A DNA stretch of 36,266 bases from Elusimicrobiota bacterium (lineage in GTDB: Bacteria; Elusimicrobiota; Elusimicrobia; F11). The notes under the pieces were generated by a model. That model was not told where the DNA came from. It saw nothing but the letters and a program-made list of their open reading frames with translations, and ran no database searches. Below are positions 23,044-31,700 of this stretch, piece after piece. The stretch spans positions 18,646-54,911 of the forward strand of contig PLLH01000014.1 in NCBI GenBank assembly GCA_003140895.1, written 5' to 3'. The number at the start of each line of letters is the position of its first letter. Within the stretch, counting starts at the first letter, position 1. A program made the translations under genes and the position numbers.

Positions 23044-23298
23044 ATGAAGGAGAAAAACTCAGGTTTGGGGTCCCCAGGTATGGGGTCCCCAGGTATGGGC
23101 GCCCTCGTAGCCGAGCTCTGCCAAACCAACACCGCGCTTTGGCATGAAGAAGACAAAGCCCGGTGTGATAACGACAAGCAAGTGGCCGAAGCCAAACGAA
23201 GCGTCGACAAATTAAACCAGAAACGGAACGATTTGATCGAACGGATCGACGATCTGGTGATTCAAACGATCTCAAAAAAGGCGGGCCGCCATGGCTGA
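23044..23298 (+). CDS. DUF4254 protein, N-terminal half (split gene)
   Basis: This 84-aa ORF carries the first half of a DUF4254 protein: ALWHEEDKARCDND, VAEAKRSVDKLNQKRNDLIE and ERIDDLVIQ. It stops at TGA 23296-23298, just where the family normally continues into the segment coded by the next ORF in another frame. AGGAGG at 23033-23038 favours ATG 23044; 23041 and 23029 (overlapping the GT9 stop) are alternatives. Its N-terminus contains GSPGM twice, from a 15-bp tandem repeat. Joining the two ORFs needs loss of one base, for example in the AAAAAA run at 23273-23279. DUF4254 has no established biochemical function; proximity to GT9 suggests a glycan role. Confidence 0.75.
   Translation: MKEKNSGLGSPGMGSPGMGALVAELCQTNTALWHEEDKARCDNDKQVAEAKRSVDKLNQKRNDLIERIDDLVIQTISKKAGRHG
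23067..23096 (+). repeat. 15-bp tandem repeat (2 copies) in the DUF4254 N-terminus
   Basis: GGGGTCCCCAGGTAT occurs twice head to tail without mismatch, preceded by a near-copy end (AGGTTT). The unit contains the palindrome GGGGTCCCC, is a multiple of three and codes GSPGM per copy. Confidence 0.9.
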
Positions 23299-23566
23299 GA
23301 CGATCGGAAGCCTCGTCGATAAAATCTCCATCATGGAGCTGAAGATTTATCACATGCAGGAACAAGTCGAACGGGCGGACGCGGCGGAAAGCCACCGGGC
23401 CGCTTGTTTGGCCAAGTTGAGCACCTTAACGACGCAACGGAACGATTTGGCGAGTGAATTATCTAGCTTGTATGGGGCGGTCTCGACAGGAAAAAAAGAG
23501 TTGAAAATCTATCGCCAATACAAAATGTACAACGACCCGGTTTTCCGGATTCCCGGCGGACAATAG
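23291..23566 (+). CDS. DUF4254 protein, C-terminal half (split gene)
   Basis: The 91-aa ORF starts with ATG 23291, overlapping the previous ORF by 8 bases in the +1 frame. It carries the second half of DUF4254: ETIGSLVDKISIMELKIYHM, a basic/helical middle with LTTQRNDLASEL, and YRQYKMYNDPVFRI near the end. In the family these motifs lie on one chain of about 200 residues. There is no separate ribosome-binding site at a normal distance, so it would depend on translational coupling or a frameshift. The frame is open upstream to 23261, which allows a single-base correction anywhere in 23261-23296. It ends 20 bases before the convergent GGDEF-like gene. Confidence 0.78.
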   Translation: MAETIGSLVDKISIMELKIYHMQEQVERADAAESHRAACLAKLSTLTTQRNDLASELSSLYGAVSTGKKELKIYRQYKMYNDPVFRIPGGQ

Positions 23567-23586
23567 ACGCCTTCGGCGGGTCGCCC

Positions 23587-24111
23587 TTAGCGGGCTTGTT
23601 CGACGATGTGATACAGCGCTCTCGTCAACAGCGCTTTGGGATCCACGCCGTCGCGCGGATAAATGGCCCATCCCACTTGAGGGAAAATCATCCCCGGCGT
23701 ATTCGGGTGAAGGAATTGATAGATCAGATCCGACCACCGGCCTGTCAAATCGTTGTATTTTCCCGCTCTGATGACGTTTTGAACCAACCCCGCGAGTTTT
23801 TTCGCAATCGAATCCACATGCCCCACGTCCACGGCGTCAAAAACCAATCCCAAACCGTTTTTAAAAGGCCCGACAAACTGGCTTTGATGGACGGCGGAGC
23901 GAACAAGGTGGTACAACTCCTTAAAGAACGCGTCGACGACAGAAGGGGAATTTCGCTTCTTAAAACTCTGACTATTTTCAATTTGAAGAACCAGAATAAA
24001 AAACGGACGATCCGATGCCTTGCTATGGTCAATCGCCGTCAACATGTGGCTTCCAAAATCCTCTCGGATGGGAAGGCTGGTGACATCGGCGTACATCGTG
24101 TTATCGTTCAT
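23587..24111 (-). CDS. Degenerate GGDEF-domain protein
   Basis: The 174-aa protein resembles a diguanylate cyclase domain in layout: a strand like FFILVLQIENSQSFKK, helix VVDAFFKELYHLVRSAV, a central hairpin, helix SIAKKLAGLVQNVI, and VGWAIYPRDGVDPKALLTRA matching the conserved xGxAxYPxDGxxxxELLxxA end. The catalytic hairpin reads GPFKNGLGLVF where GGDEF/GGEEF is expected, so it cannot be an active cyclase. It might bind nucleotide or act as a regulator. No sensor domain or membrane helix is present. ATG 24111 is chosen over upstream starts because GGAGGTG lies 6 bases before it and the extra upstream residues are not protein-like. Confidence 0.7.
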   Translation of the reverse strand: MNDNTMYADVTSLPIREDFGSHMLTAIDHSKASDRPFFILVLQIENSQSFKKRNSPSVVDAFFKELYHLVRSAVHQSQFVGPFKNGLGLVFDAVDVGHVDSIAKKLAGLVQNVIRAGKYNDLTGRWSDLIYQFLHPNTPGMIFPQVGWAIYPRDGVDPKALLTRALYHIVEQAR

Positions 24112-24337
24112 GGCCCACCTCCGAATCGAAAATAAAATATGATTCCAGTTAACCAAGAGGTGAAATCGCCTTGAAATTGATGCACGTTTTAAAGGTCTCC
24201 CGTCAGTTCCGACGTTAAGCGCCTCTGTCACTTTTTGTTTACCTCCGACGGGGAACAACTGCCATGTGACAGAGTGCACATTTTTCACACGTCTATCACC
24301 CCGTTGTCACGTCTTTGCCACGGTCCTCCCGTAATCT
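24112..24337. promoter_or_regulatory. Divergent spacer with a 9-bp inverted repeat
   Basis: The 226-bp region separates the GGDEF-like gene (minus) from the small ORF at 24338 (plus). It contains CTCTGTCAC (24223-24231) and its exact complement GTGACAGAG (24266-24274), 34 bases apart, plus further TGTCAC-type hexamers near 24305. Such spaced half-sites could bind a regulator. I see no strong -35/-10 pair. Confidence 0.3.
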
Positions 24338-24523
24338 ATGAGTATGAAAAAATACAATGAGGAAATGTTCAAGTTCACCGACTTGGTCTCCCAGGACACA
24401 TATCAGGAAATCACGGAAGAACAACGCTATACCATCACGATGCGCGATTTTCTGCAGATGCCCGCCCTCGATTACCACAAACTGGCCAAAGAAGACCCCT
24501 TCATTCGCGCATTAATGAATTAA
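24338..24523 (+). CDS. Small protein of unknown function
   Basis: The 61-residue ORF has a protein-like composition: helical stretches with paired acidic and aromatic residues (MFKFTDLVSQDTYQEITEE, MRDFLQMPALDYHKLAKEDP). No signal peptide, membrane helix or Cys motif is present, so it is probably cytoplasmic. I do not recognise a family. No ribosome-binding site precedes ATG 24338, and ATG 24344 is an alternative start. It lies upstream of the large secreted-protein gene but that gene has its own promoter, so the link is positional only. It could be a regulatory peptide or an adaptor, with no evidence for either. Confidence 0.5.
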   Translation: MSMKKYNEEMFKFTDLVSQDTYQEITEEQRYTITMRDFLQMPALDYHKLAKEDPFIRALMN

Positions 24524-24527
24524 GTCT

Positions 24528-24556
24528 TTCATTCCAATCCCGCCCACATATATAAT
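24528..24556 (+). promoter_or_regulatory. Promoter for the NHL/transglutaminase gene
   Basis: A perfect TATAAT (24551-24556) lies 17 bases after TTCATT (24528-24533, a weak -35). The expected start near 24563 gives a leader of about 28 bases, which includes AGAGAGG before ATG 24591. Confidence 0.55.
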
Positions 24557-24590
24557 CGGCTATCTTAATCGAAGAGAGGTTTTTTATCCC

Positions 24591-27500
24591 ATGAAACGAT
24601 TTCGCTTCCTTATTATTGCTTGCGCTCTGGCCGTCCCTTCGTCCCTTTTTTCATACGAACAGGTGAACGTCGAAAAAGTCATTCTTCTCGCCGATAAAAA
24701 GGCGGACCTCTCCCTCCTTCGCCTGGACCCGCAGAACCAATTCTGGGTTTTGAACAAGAACCTGAACACCCTCCAACGCCTCTCGGAGGATGGGAAACCA
24801 GCGTTCACGCTGGATCCCGGAAAGAAAAAGGATATTTTATTCAGAGCGCTCTCGGATTTTGATTTTTTGAAAGACGGCTCGTTTCTCGTCGCCGATCCGG
24901 GCTTAAACCGCATCGCTCTGATCAAGAGTGAAACCATCGAAGCGTCCAGCGACACGAAAAAACAACCGGTGTTTGCCATCACCGCCCAATTTCCCTTTCA
25001 ATCCCCCAGCTGTCTTTCCATCAGCCACGATGACGTGATCGCCGTTGGAAGCAAAGAGAACGTGATCCGGCTTTTTTCCCTGGACGGCCTGCCTCTCTAT
25101 GATTTATACGCGCCGGAAAACACGCCCATGAAGTCCGTCACATCCATGCGGTTCGCCCGAAACGGCGTCCTGTGGGTTCTGGACGGAAGCCGCGGAGCGC
25201 TCCACCGCTTCTCGCCGGACCGGAAATGGTTGGGCGTCACGGACGGCCTCGCCGACGCGCAAGGCCTCGCCGTGGATGACTACGGATTTGCCTATGTGAC
25301 CCTCGGTAAAGGCCGCTGGAAAGAAGTGAACCAAGACGGCAAAGTGACCGGCACCTTCGGGACCAAAGGAAAAGAACCGGGCAAGTTTTCCTCACCGACA
25401 GGGCTCGCCGTCATGAGCAAGAACAAACTTTGGGTGGTTGATTCAGGAAACAAACGCCTTCAACTTTTCAACGTCACGAACAGCGACAAACAAACGCCCC
25501 TTCACCCGGAGCCCTCAACGCGCATCCAGGTGCGTTCCAAAAAACAATGGCCGCTCCTGGTCGAGCGGGCTCTCATGGCTCCCTCGGGAGACATCCTGAC
25601 GTATACTTCCAAAAAAATGAAATTCACCTGGCTGGATCCGAACGGACAGGTGAAATCGTCGTTCGGAAAAAAAGGGAAAGGGACCAAGGGATTCCTCTCT
25701 CCGGCCGGAATGGCCTTTGATAAAAACGGGGATTTATGGGTGGCGGATGAAGGAGAACACGCGCTTAAAAAAGTGAGCGCCGCCGGAGACATTGTTCTAA
25801 CCGTGGGACAAAAAGGCAGGAAGGAGGGGAACCTGAAAAATCCGTCTTTCCTCCAGGTTCGAACGGACGGATCGTTCGTCGTGGTGGATAAAGACAACTC
25901 CCGCGTCCAGGTGTTAAGCCCCGACGGTCTCTTTCTTTTCTCGATTGGATCCGTCGGAAATGAGAAAGGGAAATTTCAAACCATCTCGGGTCTGGCCGTC
26001 AACAAAGATCGAATCGCCTTGATCGACGGCAACCGAAAAGCCCTTCTCTTTTTCGACGATAAAGGAAAATTTTTGAGTGAAGTGGCCAACGAGCCCAACA
26101 GACCCCTTGTCTGGAGCAATCTCACGGCCCTCATCACCGACAGCGACGGCCGGTTCTGCGCGCTGGACAGCGGCTCCAAACGAATCCGCCTCTTTACCCC
26201 GCAAGGCAAATTCATCGGCGACCTCGCGTTGATCGGTCTTGGATTGGCCAGCGGTCCCAACCACCAGTTTTTGGTTCTCGGGGAAAAAGAGTTGCGGCTC
26301 TACTCCATCGATGTGGTGCCGAACGTCATCTCCAACCTTTCCGCCAAAGATCAAGAGGGAGACAGTGTTCTCTCGTGGGACGCCAATTTGGATTCCACGC
26401 TCTACCGCCTTTATCGATCCACGGACGGCGCCTCCTACACCCTTCTTCAAACCACGAATTCCTTGACCGCCACCGACAGCGCCACCACTCCCGGTGTTGA
26501 ATACCAGTACGCGGTGAACGGCGTGAACGTTCAAGGCTACGAGGGAAATTGGTCGCTCTTCCCGCCCCTTCGCGCCTCGAAGAGAAAAAACATGTCCATG
26601 GTGGGCATCTCTGAGACGCGGTTCAAGCCCGTCTTTACCGCCGCCTTCAAGTATTACGTGAAAGAGCCGATCGGAACCGTTGTCGTTCAAAACAACAACG
26701 ACCACGCCTACAAGGACGTCAAACTCGCCATTTCCCTGAAAAAATACACCGATTTCGCCACAGAAAAAGTCATCCCTCTCTTGGAAAGCGGCGCCAAATT
26801 GGAAGTGCCGATCACGATGACGTTTAATGACACCGTCCTCGAACTCACGGAAAACACGCCCGTTCAAGCGGATATCCGCCTCTCTTTCTTCGACGACAAC
26901 CAGGAAAAAACGGTATCGCAAAACGCGCCGCTCACGCTCTATTCCCGGAACGCCATCTCCTGGGAAGACAAAGCCCGGATTTCTTCTTTCATCACCCCGC
27001 GGGACGTTCCGGTATTGGACTTCTCACGAGCCGGGATCAAAACGTTCCTGGCCCTTCTTAAATCGACGACGATTCCAAAGCCGCTGGCCAAATCAGCGCT
27101 CTTTTTGGAATCCCTGGCGGCGTTGGGAGTCTCGTATGTGCCGGACCCCAAAACGCCCTACGCGCAAGCCTCCGGCCACCCCGACACTCTGGATTATGTT
27201 CAATTCCCACGGGAAACGCTCCGTCAAAAAAGCGGAGATTGTGACGACACAACCGCCCTTCTTTCAGCTCTTCTTGAAAGCATCGGAGTTGAAACCGCGT
27301 TGGTGGACACGCCCACGCACATCTTCGTGATGGCCAATTTGGAAATCAGCGATCCGGATCTTCTGGGATTCCCCCAAGAGAGATTCGTCCTCTACAAAGG
27401 AACCTATTGGGTCCCGATTGAAACGACGCAATTGTCGAAAACATTCATGGAATCCTGGCAGGCCGCGGCCGCGAACGTCAAAACCGCTCAAGAAGCGAAG

Positions 27501-28058
27501 ACCATCGATTTCATCCGCGTTGTGGATGCCTCGGAAAAATATCCGCCCATAACACTGGTTGAAAAAGACGCCGGGCAACCCGCCTTCCCCGCCGAGAAGC
27601 TGGAGAAAACCTTCCCGGCCCTTCTTAAATCCATGGAAGAGGAGCGGTACAAAAACCTCGTCGGCGATATCAAACAACAGATCAAAGACCATCCGGACGA
27701 CAAGATGCTGGAAGTTCGTCTTGGCATGATATACGTCGAAGGCGGTCAGGCCGCCGAAGGAGAGGCGGTTTTTTCCTCACTTATCACCGACGCCTCCATC
27801 GATGTTCAAGCCGCCGCCAAAAACAATCTGGGAAATCTGGCGTATCTTAAATCCGATTATAAAACCGCCGCCAAATTCTATGACGAGGCCTCCATCCTCT
27901 CCTCAGACGACGGGGGGATTCTCGTCAACAAAGCTCGAACAGCGTGGAAATTAAACGACAATGAATCCGCGAAAAAATATTTGGAAGAAGCGAAAAAAAC
28001 AAAAGAAGATTGGCGTGAATTTGCCGGGGATATTCCAGCGGAATTGTGCCCGAAGTAA
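24591..28058 (+). CDS. Large secreted NHL-repeat/FnIII/transglutaminase-like/TPR protein
   Basis: The 1155-aa protein has a signal peptide (about 1-21). Residues about 25-580 hold NHL-type beta-propeller repeats, such as GKEPGKFSSPTGLAVM and KGTKGFLSPAGMAFDKNGDL. A fibronectin III-like domain (about 585-665, ISNLSAKDQEGDSVLSWD to YQYAVNGVNVQGYEG) follows, then a beta-rich region. A transglutaminase-like domain comes next, with C884 in SGDCDDTTALLSALL, H910 in DTPTHIF and E944 in VPIETT as a possible active site. TPR-like helices end it (about 1030-1150). It is expected in the periplasm or on the surface; substrate unknown. The Ala/Pro-rich gene follows after 10 bases. Confidence 0.85.
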   Translation: MKRFRFLIIACALAVPSSLFSYEQVNVEKVILLADKKADLSLLRLDPQNQFWVLNKNLNTLQRLSEDGKPAFTLDPGKKKDILFRALSDFDFLKDGSFLVADPGLNRIALIKSETIEASSDTKKQPVFAITAQFPFQSPSCLSISHDDVIAVGSKENVIRLFSLDGLPLYDLYAPENTPMKSVTSMRFARNGVLWVLDGSRGALHRFSPDRKWLGVTDGLADAQGLAVDDYGFAYVTLGKGRWKEVNQDGKVTGTFGTKGKEPGKFSSPTGLAVMSKNKLWVVDSGNKRLQLFNVTNSDKQTPLHPEPSTRIQVRSKKQWPLLVERALMAPSGDILTYTSKKMKFTWLDPNGQVKSSFGKKGKGTKGFLSPAGMAFDKNGDLWVADEGEHALKKVSAAGDIVLTVGQKGRKEGNLKNPSFLQVRTDGSFVVVDKDNSRVQVLSPDGLFLFSIGSVGNEKGKFQTISGLAVNKDRIALIDGNRKALLFFDDKGKFLSEVANEPNRPLVWSNLTALITDSDGRFCALDSGSKRIRLFTPQGKFIGDLALIGLGLASGPNHQFLVLGEKELRLYSIDVVPNVISNLSAKDQEGDSVLSWDANLDSTLYRLYRSTDGASYTLLQTTNSLTATDSATTPGVEYQYAVNGVNVQGYEGNWSLFPPLRASKRKNMSMVGISETRFKPVFTAAFKYYVKEPIGTVVVQNNNDHAYKDVKLAISLKKYTDFATEKVIPLLESGAKLEVPITMTFNDTVLELTENTPVQADIRLSFFDDNQEKTVSQNAPLTLYSRNAISWEDKARISSFITPRDVPVLDFSRAGIKTFLALLKSTTIPKPLAKSALFLESLAALGVSYVPDPKTPYAQASGHPDTLDYVQFPRETLRQKSGDCDDTTALLSALLESIGVETALVDTPTHIFVMANLEISDPDLLGFPQERFVLYKGTYWVPIETTQLSKTFMESWQAAAANVKTAQEAKTIDFIRVVDASEKYPPITLVEKDAGQPAFPAEKLEKTFPALLKSMEEERYKNLVGDIKQQIKDHPDDKMLEVRLGMIYVEGGQAAEGEAVFSSLITDASIDVQAAAKNNLGNLAYLKSDYKTAAKFYDEASILSSDDGGILVNKARTAWKLNDNESAKKYLEEAKKTKEDWREFAGDIPAELCPK

Positions 28059-28068
28059 GGAGAGAGAG

Positions 28069-28713
28069 ATGACAAAACAAATGAAACACCTATCCATTGT
28101 GATTTGTCTGACGTGTTACTTGGGATTCTTAAAAGCGGAAGAAGCCGTTCCGGCGCAGGCCGCCACGGCGGCCAAGGCCGTTCCTGCTGCGGCGGTCCCC
28201 GCGCAAGCGGCCCCTGCACAGGCAGTTCCTGCGCAGGCCGTTCCGGCGACAGCCGTTCCGGCCGTCGATCAACAGGGCAAGAAAAAAATGGCCAAAAAGA
28301 AAAAGACCCGCTTGAAACAGGCCGCGAAAGTGGACGTCGCGCCGACACCGGCGCCCGCCGGTGCGGCGCCCGCCAGTGCGGCTCCCGCACAGAAAGATTC
28401 ACTTCAAGCGTGGCTTCAAAAATTAAAGAAGCGCATCGCTCAAACAAAGTCCAAACCGAACAAACTGGTGGCGGTGGCGGCTGTCCGAGGAGACGAAGCC
28501 AAAGACCCGGTGCCGCTTTATTGGAAAGGGAAGAAAACCGAAAGCGCCGTGAGCAACAAGGAAGTCAAAGCCTTTGACGAAGCGCTGGACGTGGCGTTAA
28601 GCGGCGACAAAGAGGCGGCCAAATCAAAATTAACCTCTTTCATCAGCACGTATCCGAAAAGTCCCTTGATGGGTGAAGCCAAGGATACCTTAGCTAAACT
28701 AGATGAACATTGA
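28069..28713 (+). CDS. Secreted Ala/Pro-rich repeat protein with C-terminal TPR-like helices
   Basis: This 214-aa protein has a signal peptide (MKHLSIVICLTCYLGFLKA). A low-complexity region of VPAQA/APAQA-type repeats (about 26-66) follows, then a Lys-rich block (KKKMAKKKKTR), a second Ala/Pro stretch and a helical C-terminus. The C-terminus (EALDVALSGDKEAAKSKLTS, FISTYPKSPLMGEAKDTLAK) matches a TPR/YbgF-like helix pair. It is probably a periplasmic structural or cell-wall-spanning protein. ATG 28069 is chosen over 27961 because AAGGAGAGAG precedes it and a signal peptide begins there. It lies 10 bases after the large NHL gene, so they are co-transcribed. Its end overlaps metH by 11 bases. 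Confidence 0.8.
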   Translation: MTKQMKHLSIVICLTCYLGFLKAEEAVPAQAATAAKAVPAAAVPAQAAPAQAVPAQAVPATAVPAVDQQGKKKMAKKKKTRLKQAAKVDVAPTPAPAGAAPASAAPAQKDSLQAWLQKLKKRIAQTKSKPNKLVAVAAVRGDEAKDPVPLYWKGKKTESAVSNKEVKAFDEALDVALSGDKEAAKSKLTSFISTYPKSPLMGEAKDTLAKLDEH

Positions 28714-31700
28714 GCAATACAGAAAAATACTCTCCGAGAAAATTCTCGTTTTCGACGGAGCCATGGGAACCAACCTTCAGCGGTTCAATCCGACCCCGGA
28801 TGATTTCCAAGGGAAGGAAGGGTGTTCGGAAATCCTGTGCGTCTCGCGCCCCCAATGGATCAAAGACATCCACGCGGGGTTTTTCAAAGCCGGATGCGAC
28901 GTCGTTGAAACGAATTCCTTTGGAGCCAACCGGATTGTCCTCGGAGAATACGATCTCGCTGACCGGACGCTGGAACTGAACCGCCTCTCGGCGCAGATGG
29001 CGAAAGAGGTCGCCCAGCAATTTTCCACTCCCGGCCACCCGCGCTTTGTGGCCGGATCCATGGGGCCCGGCACCAAACTCCCGTCGTTGGGACACACCAC
29101 CTTCGACATTCTGCGCTCGAACTACGCCGAGCAAGCCCAAGGCCTCCTGGAAGGCGGCTCTGATCTTCTCTTGATTGAAACATGCCAAGACCTCCTTCAA
29201 GTCAAAGCCGCCGTGAACGGCGCGTTGGACGCCATGAAAAAACTGAAAGTTCGGGTTCCGCTCAACGTTCAGGTGACCATTGAATCCACAGGAACCATGC
29301 TCGTCGGAAGCGATATGGCCACGGCCGTGACGGTGATCGAATGCTTCCCGGTGGATACGATCGGCATCAACTGCGCCACCGGCCCCACCGAAATGAGCGA
29401 GCACATTCGGACATTATGCCAACTCACCAACCGTTATATTTCAGTTCTCCCCAACGCGGGACTCCCGGAAAACGTGGGGGGGAAAGCCGTCTACAAACTG
29501 ACGCCGGCGGAGCTGGCCTCGCATCTTGTGGATTTCGTGACGCGCTTTGGCGTGAACGTCGTCGGCGGTTGCTGCGGAACTTCCTATGATCATCTTCAGA
29601 AGGTGGCCGAAGCGGTTTCGTCTTTAAAACCCGTTCAACGATCCGTTAAGAAATCAGCCCAAATCGCCAGCATGTATCTCAGCACGCCTCTTAGGCAAGA
29701 ACCGGCGCCCCTCATCGTCGGAGAACGAACCAACGCCAACGGGTCCAAACTGTTTCGAGATCTCCTGAACGCCGATGATTACGACGCGCTGGGCACGATC
29801 GCCAAAGAACAGGAAGACGAAGGCGCTCACGTTCTGGACGTCTGCACCGCCTTCGTCGGACGAGATGAAGTGAAAGACATGACGGAAACCATTAAACGGT
29901 TCGCCCTCCAATCCCGCGTTCCCTTGATGATTGATTCCACCGAAACGCCGGTCATTGAAGCTGCCCTCAAACTCTTGGGGGGAAAATCCATCGTTAATTC
30001 CATTAACCTGGAAGACGGCGAGGAACGGTTGGCCCAGATCTGTCCGCTTCTCAAAACCTATGGGGCGGCCGTCGTGGCGCTCACAATTGATGAAAAGGGA
30101 ATGGCCAAGACAACCGACTCCAAAGTGGCGATCGCCAAGCGAATTTTAGATATCGCCACCCGAAAATACGGCCTTTCAGCCTCCGACCTTATTTTCGACA
30201 CCCTCACCTTCACCCTGGGAAGCGGGGATGAGGAGTTTCGGAGAGCCGGAATGAGCACATTGGATGCCATCCGGCGCCTTAAAAAAGAAATCCCCGAGGC
30301 CCACACCATTTTAGGGGTGAGCAACATCTCCTTTGGCTTGGCTCCGGCCGTGCGAACCGTTTTGAATAGTGTTTTCCTGCATTATGCCCTGGAAGCCGGC
30401 CTTGACGCGGCCATCGTCAATTTTAAAAAGATCACCCCGTATCACAAAATCGACCCCAAAGGTCGGGAATTGGCCCGAAAGCTGATCTTTGACGAACGCC
30501 AATTCGCGCCGGACGGCACCGTCACCTTTGATCCACTGAAAGAATTGATGGCCGCCTACGCTGGAACCAAGGAAGAAGCCGCTTCCTCAAAGGAAGAAGA
30601 GAGCAAAAGCATCGAAGATGCTTTAAAACAGCGTATTATCAATGGAAATAAGCAGAAGATTGAGCTATTACTGGAAGAGGCATTAAAAAAGTATTCAGCC
30701 TTAGAGATCATCAACAATATTCTGTTGGATGGCATGCGAACGGTGGGAAATCTCTTCGGTTCCGGTCAACTCCAGCTCCCCTTTGTCCTCCAATCGGCCG
30801 AAACCATGAAAGCGGCCGTTCGTTGCCTTGAACCCCACATTCCCAAACAATCGGGGAAGGTGACCAAAGGAACAATGGTCTTGGCCACCGTGAAAGGGGA
30901 TGTCCACGATATTGGGAAAAACCTGGTGGATATTATCTTGACCAACAATGGGTACTCCGTTGTCAATCTGGGAATCAAGCAACCCATTGAGAATATTCTG
31001 AAGGCTGCCGAAGAGCACAAACCGGATGCCATCGGCCTCTCAGGCCTCTTGGTCAAGTCCACAGCCGTCATGAAAGAGAATCTGGAAGAGCTCAACCGAC
31101 GCGACCTGAAATACGAAGTGATTCTGGGCGGCGCCGCTCTCACGAAGAAATTCGTGGAGGTGGATTTACGCCCTCTTTATAAAGGAAAGGTCTATTACGC
31201 CAACGACGCCTTCGCAGGCCTACGCATTATGGACGAGCTGACGAACCCGTCCGTCGACAAAAAGCTGACCGCCGAATACAATTCTCCTCCCAAAGAGGAA
31301 AAAACCGGGGCGATTTCAACGGAAAAAGAACCCGGGACATCGGGGCCGACGAAGTCGGCCATCAAACCGGCGCCGCAGATCCCCAAAACACCCTTTCTGG
31401 GAACGCGGGTGGCGCGTGGAATCGACCTCAAAGAACTTTTCACCTACATCAATGAAACGGCGCTCCTTAAAGTCCGGTGGGGGTTTAAGCGCGTTTCGTC
31501 CTCCTCGACGGAAGAATACGAGCAGATGATGAAAGAAAAGGTTTATCCCCTGTATGAAAAATGGAAGAGCTACGTCATCCGCGAGGGGGTTTTCCATCCG
31601 CAAATCGTGTACGGCTATTTCCCCTGCCAATCCGATGGAGACGCTCTCATCGTTTATGACGTCGATCAAAAGACGGAACGCCAGCGTTTTCACTTCCCAA

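Noticed and set aside
23067-23096. CRISPR-like repeat
   Set aside because: The two 15-bp units are directly adjacent with no spacer and there are no cas genes.
23272-23278. Programmed -1 frameshift at A AAA AAG in the DUF4254 gene
   Set aside because: The heptamer is in the correct phase for -1 slippage, but the second half lies in the +1 frame, so a -1 shift would not join the two ORFs.
23596-24135. 179-aa plus-strand frame
   Set aside because: The minus-strand frame has a ribosome-binding site and GGDEF-fold motifs; the plus frame has neither.
25914-26921. 335-aa open frame on the minus strand
   Set aside because: It is antisense to the NHL/FnIII gene, has no recognisable motif, and its length follows from the codon bias of the plus-strand gene.
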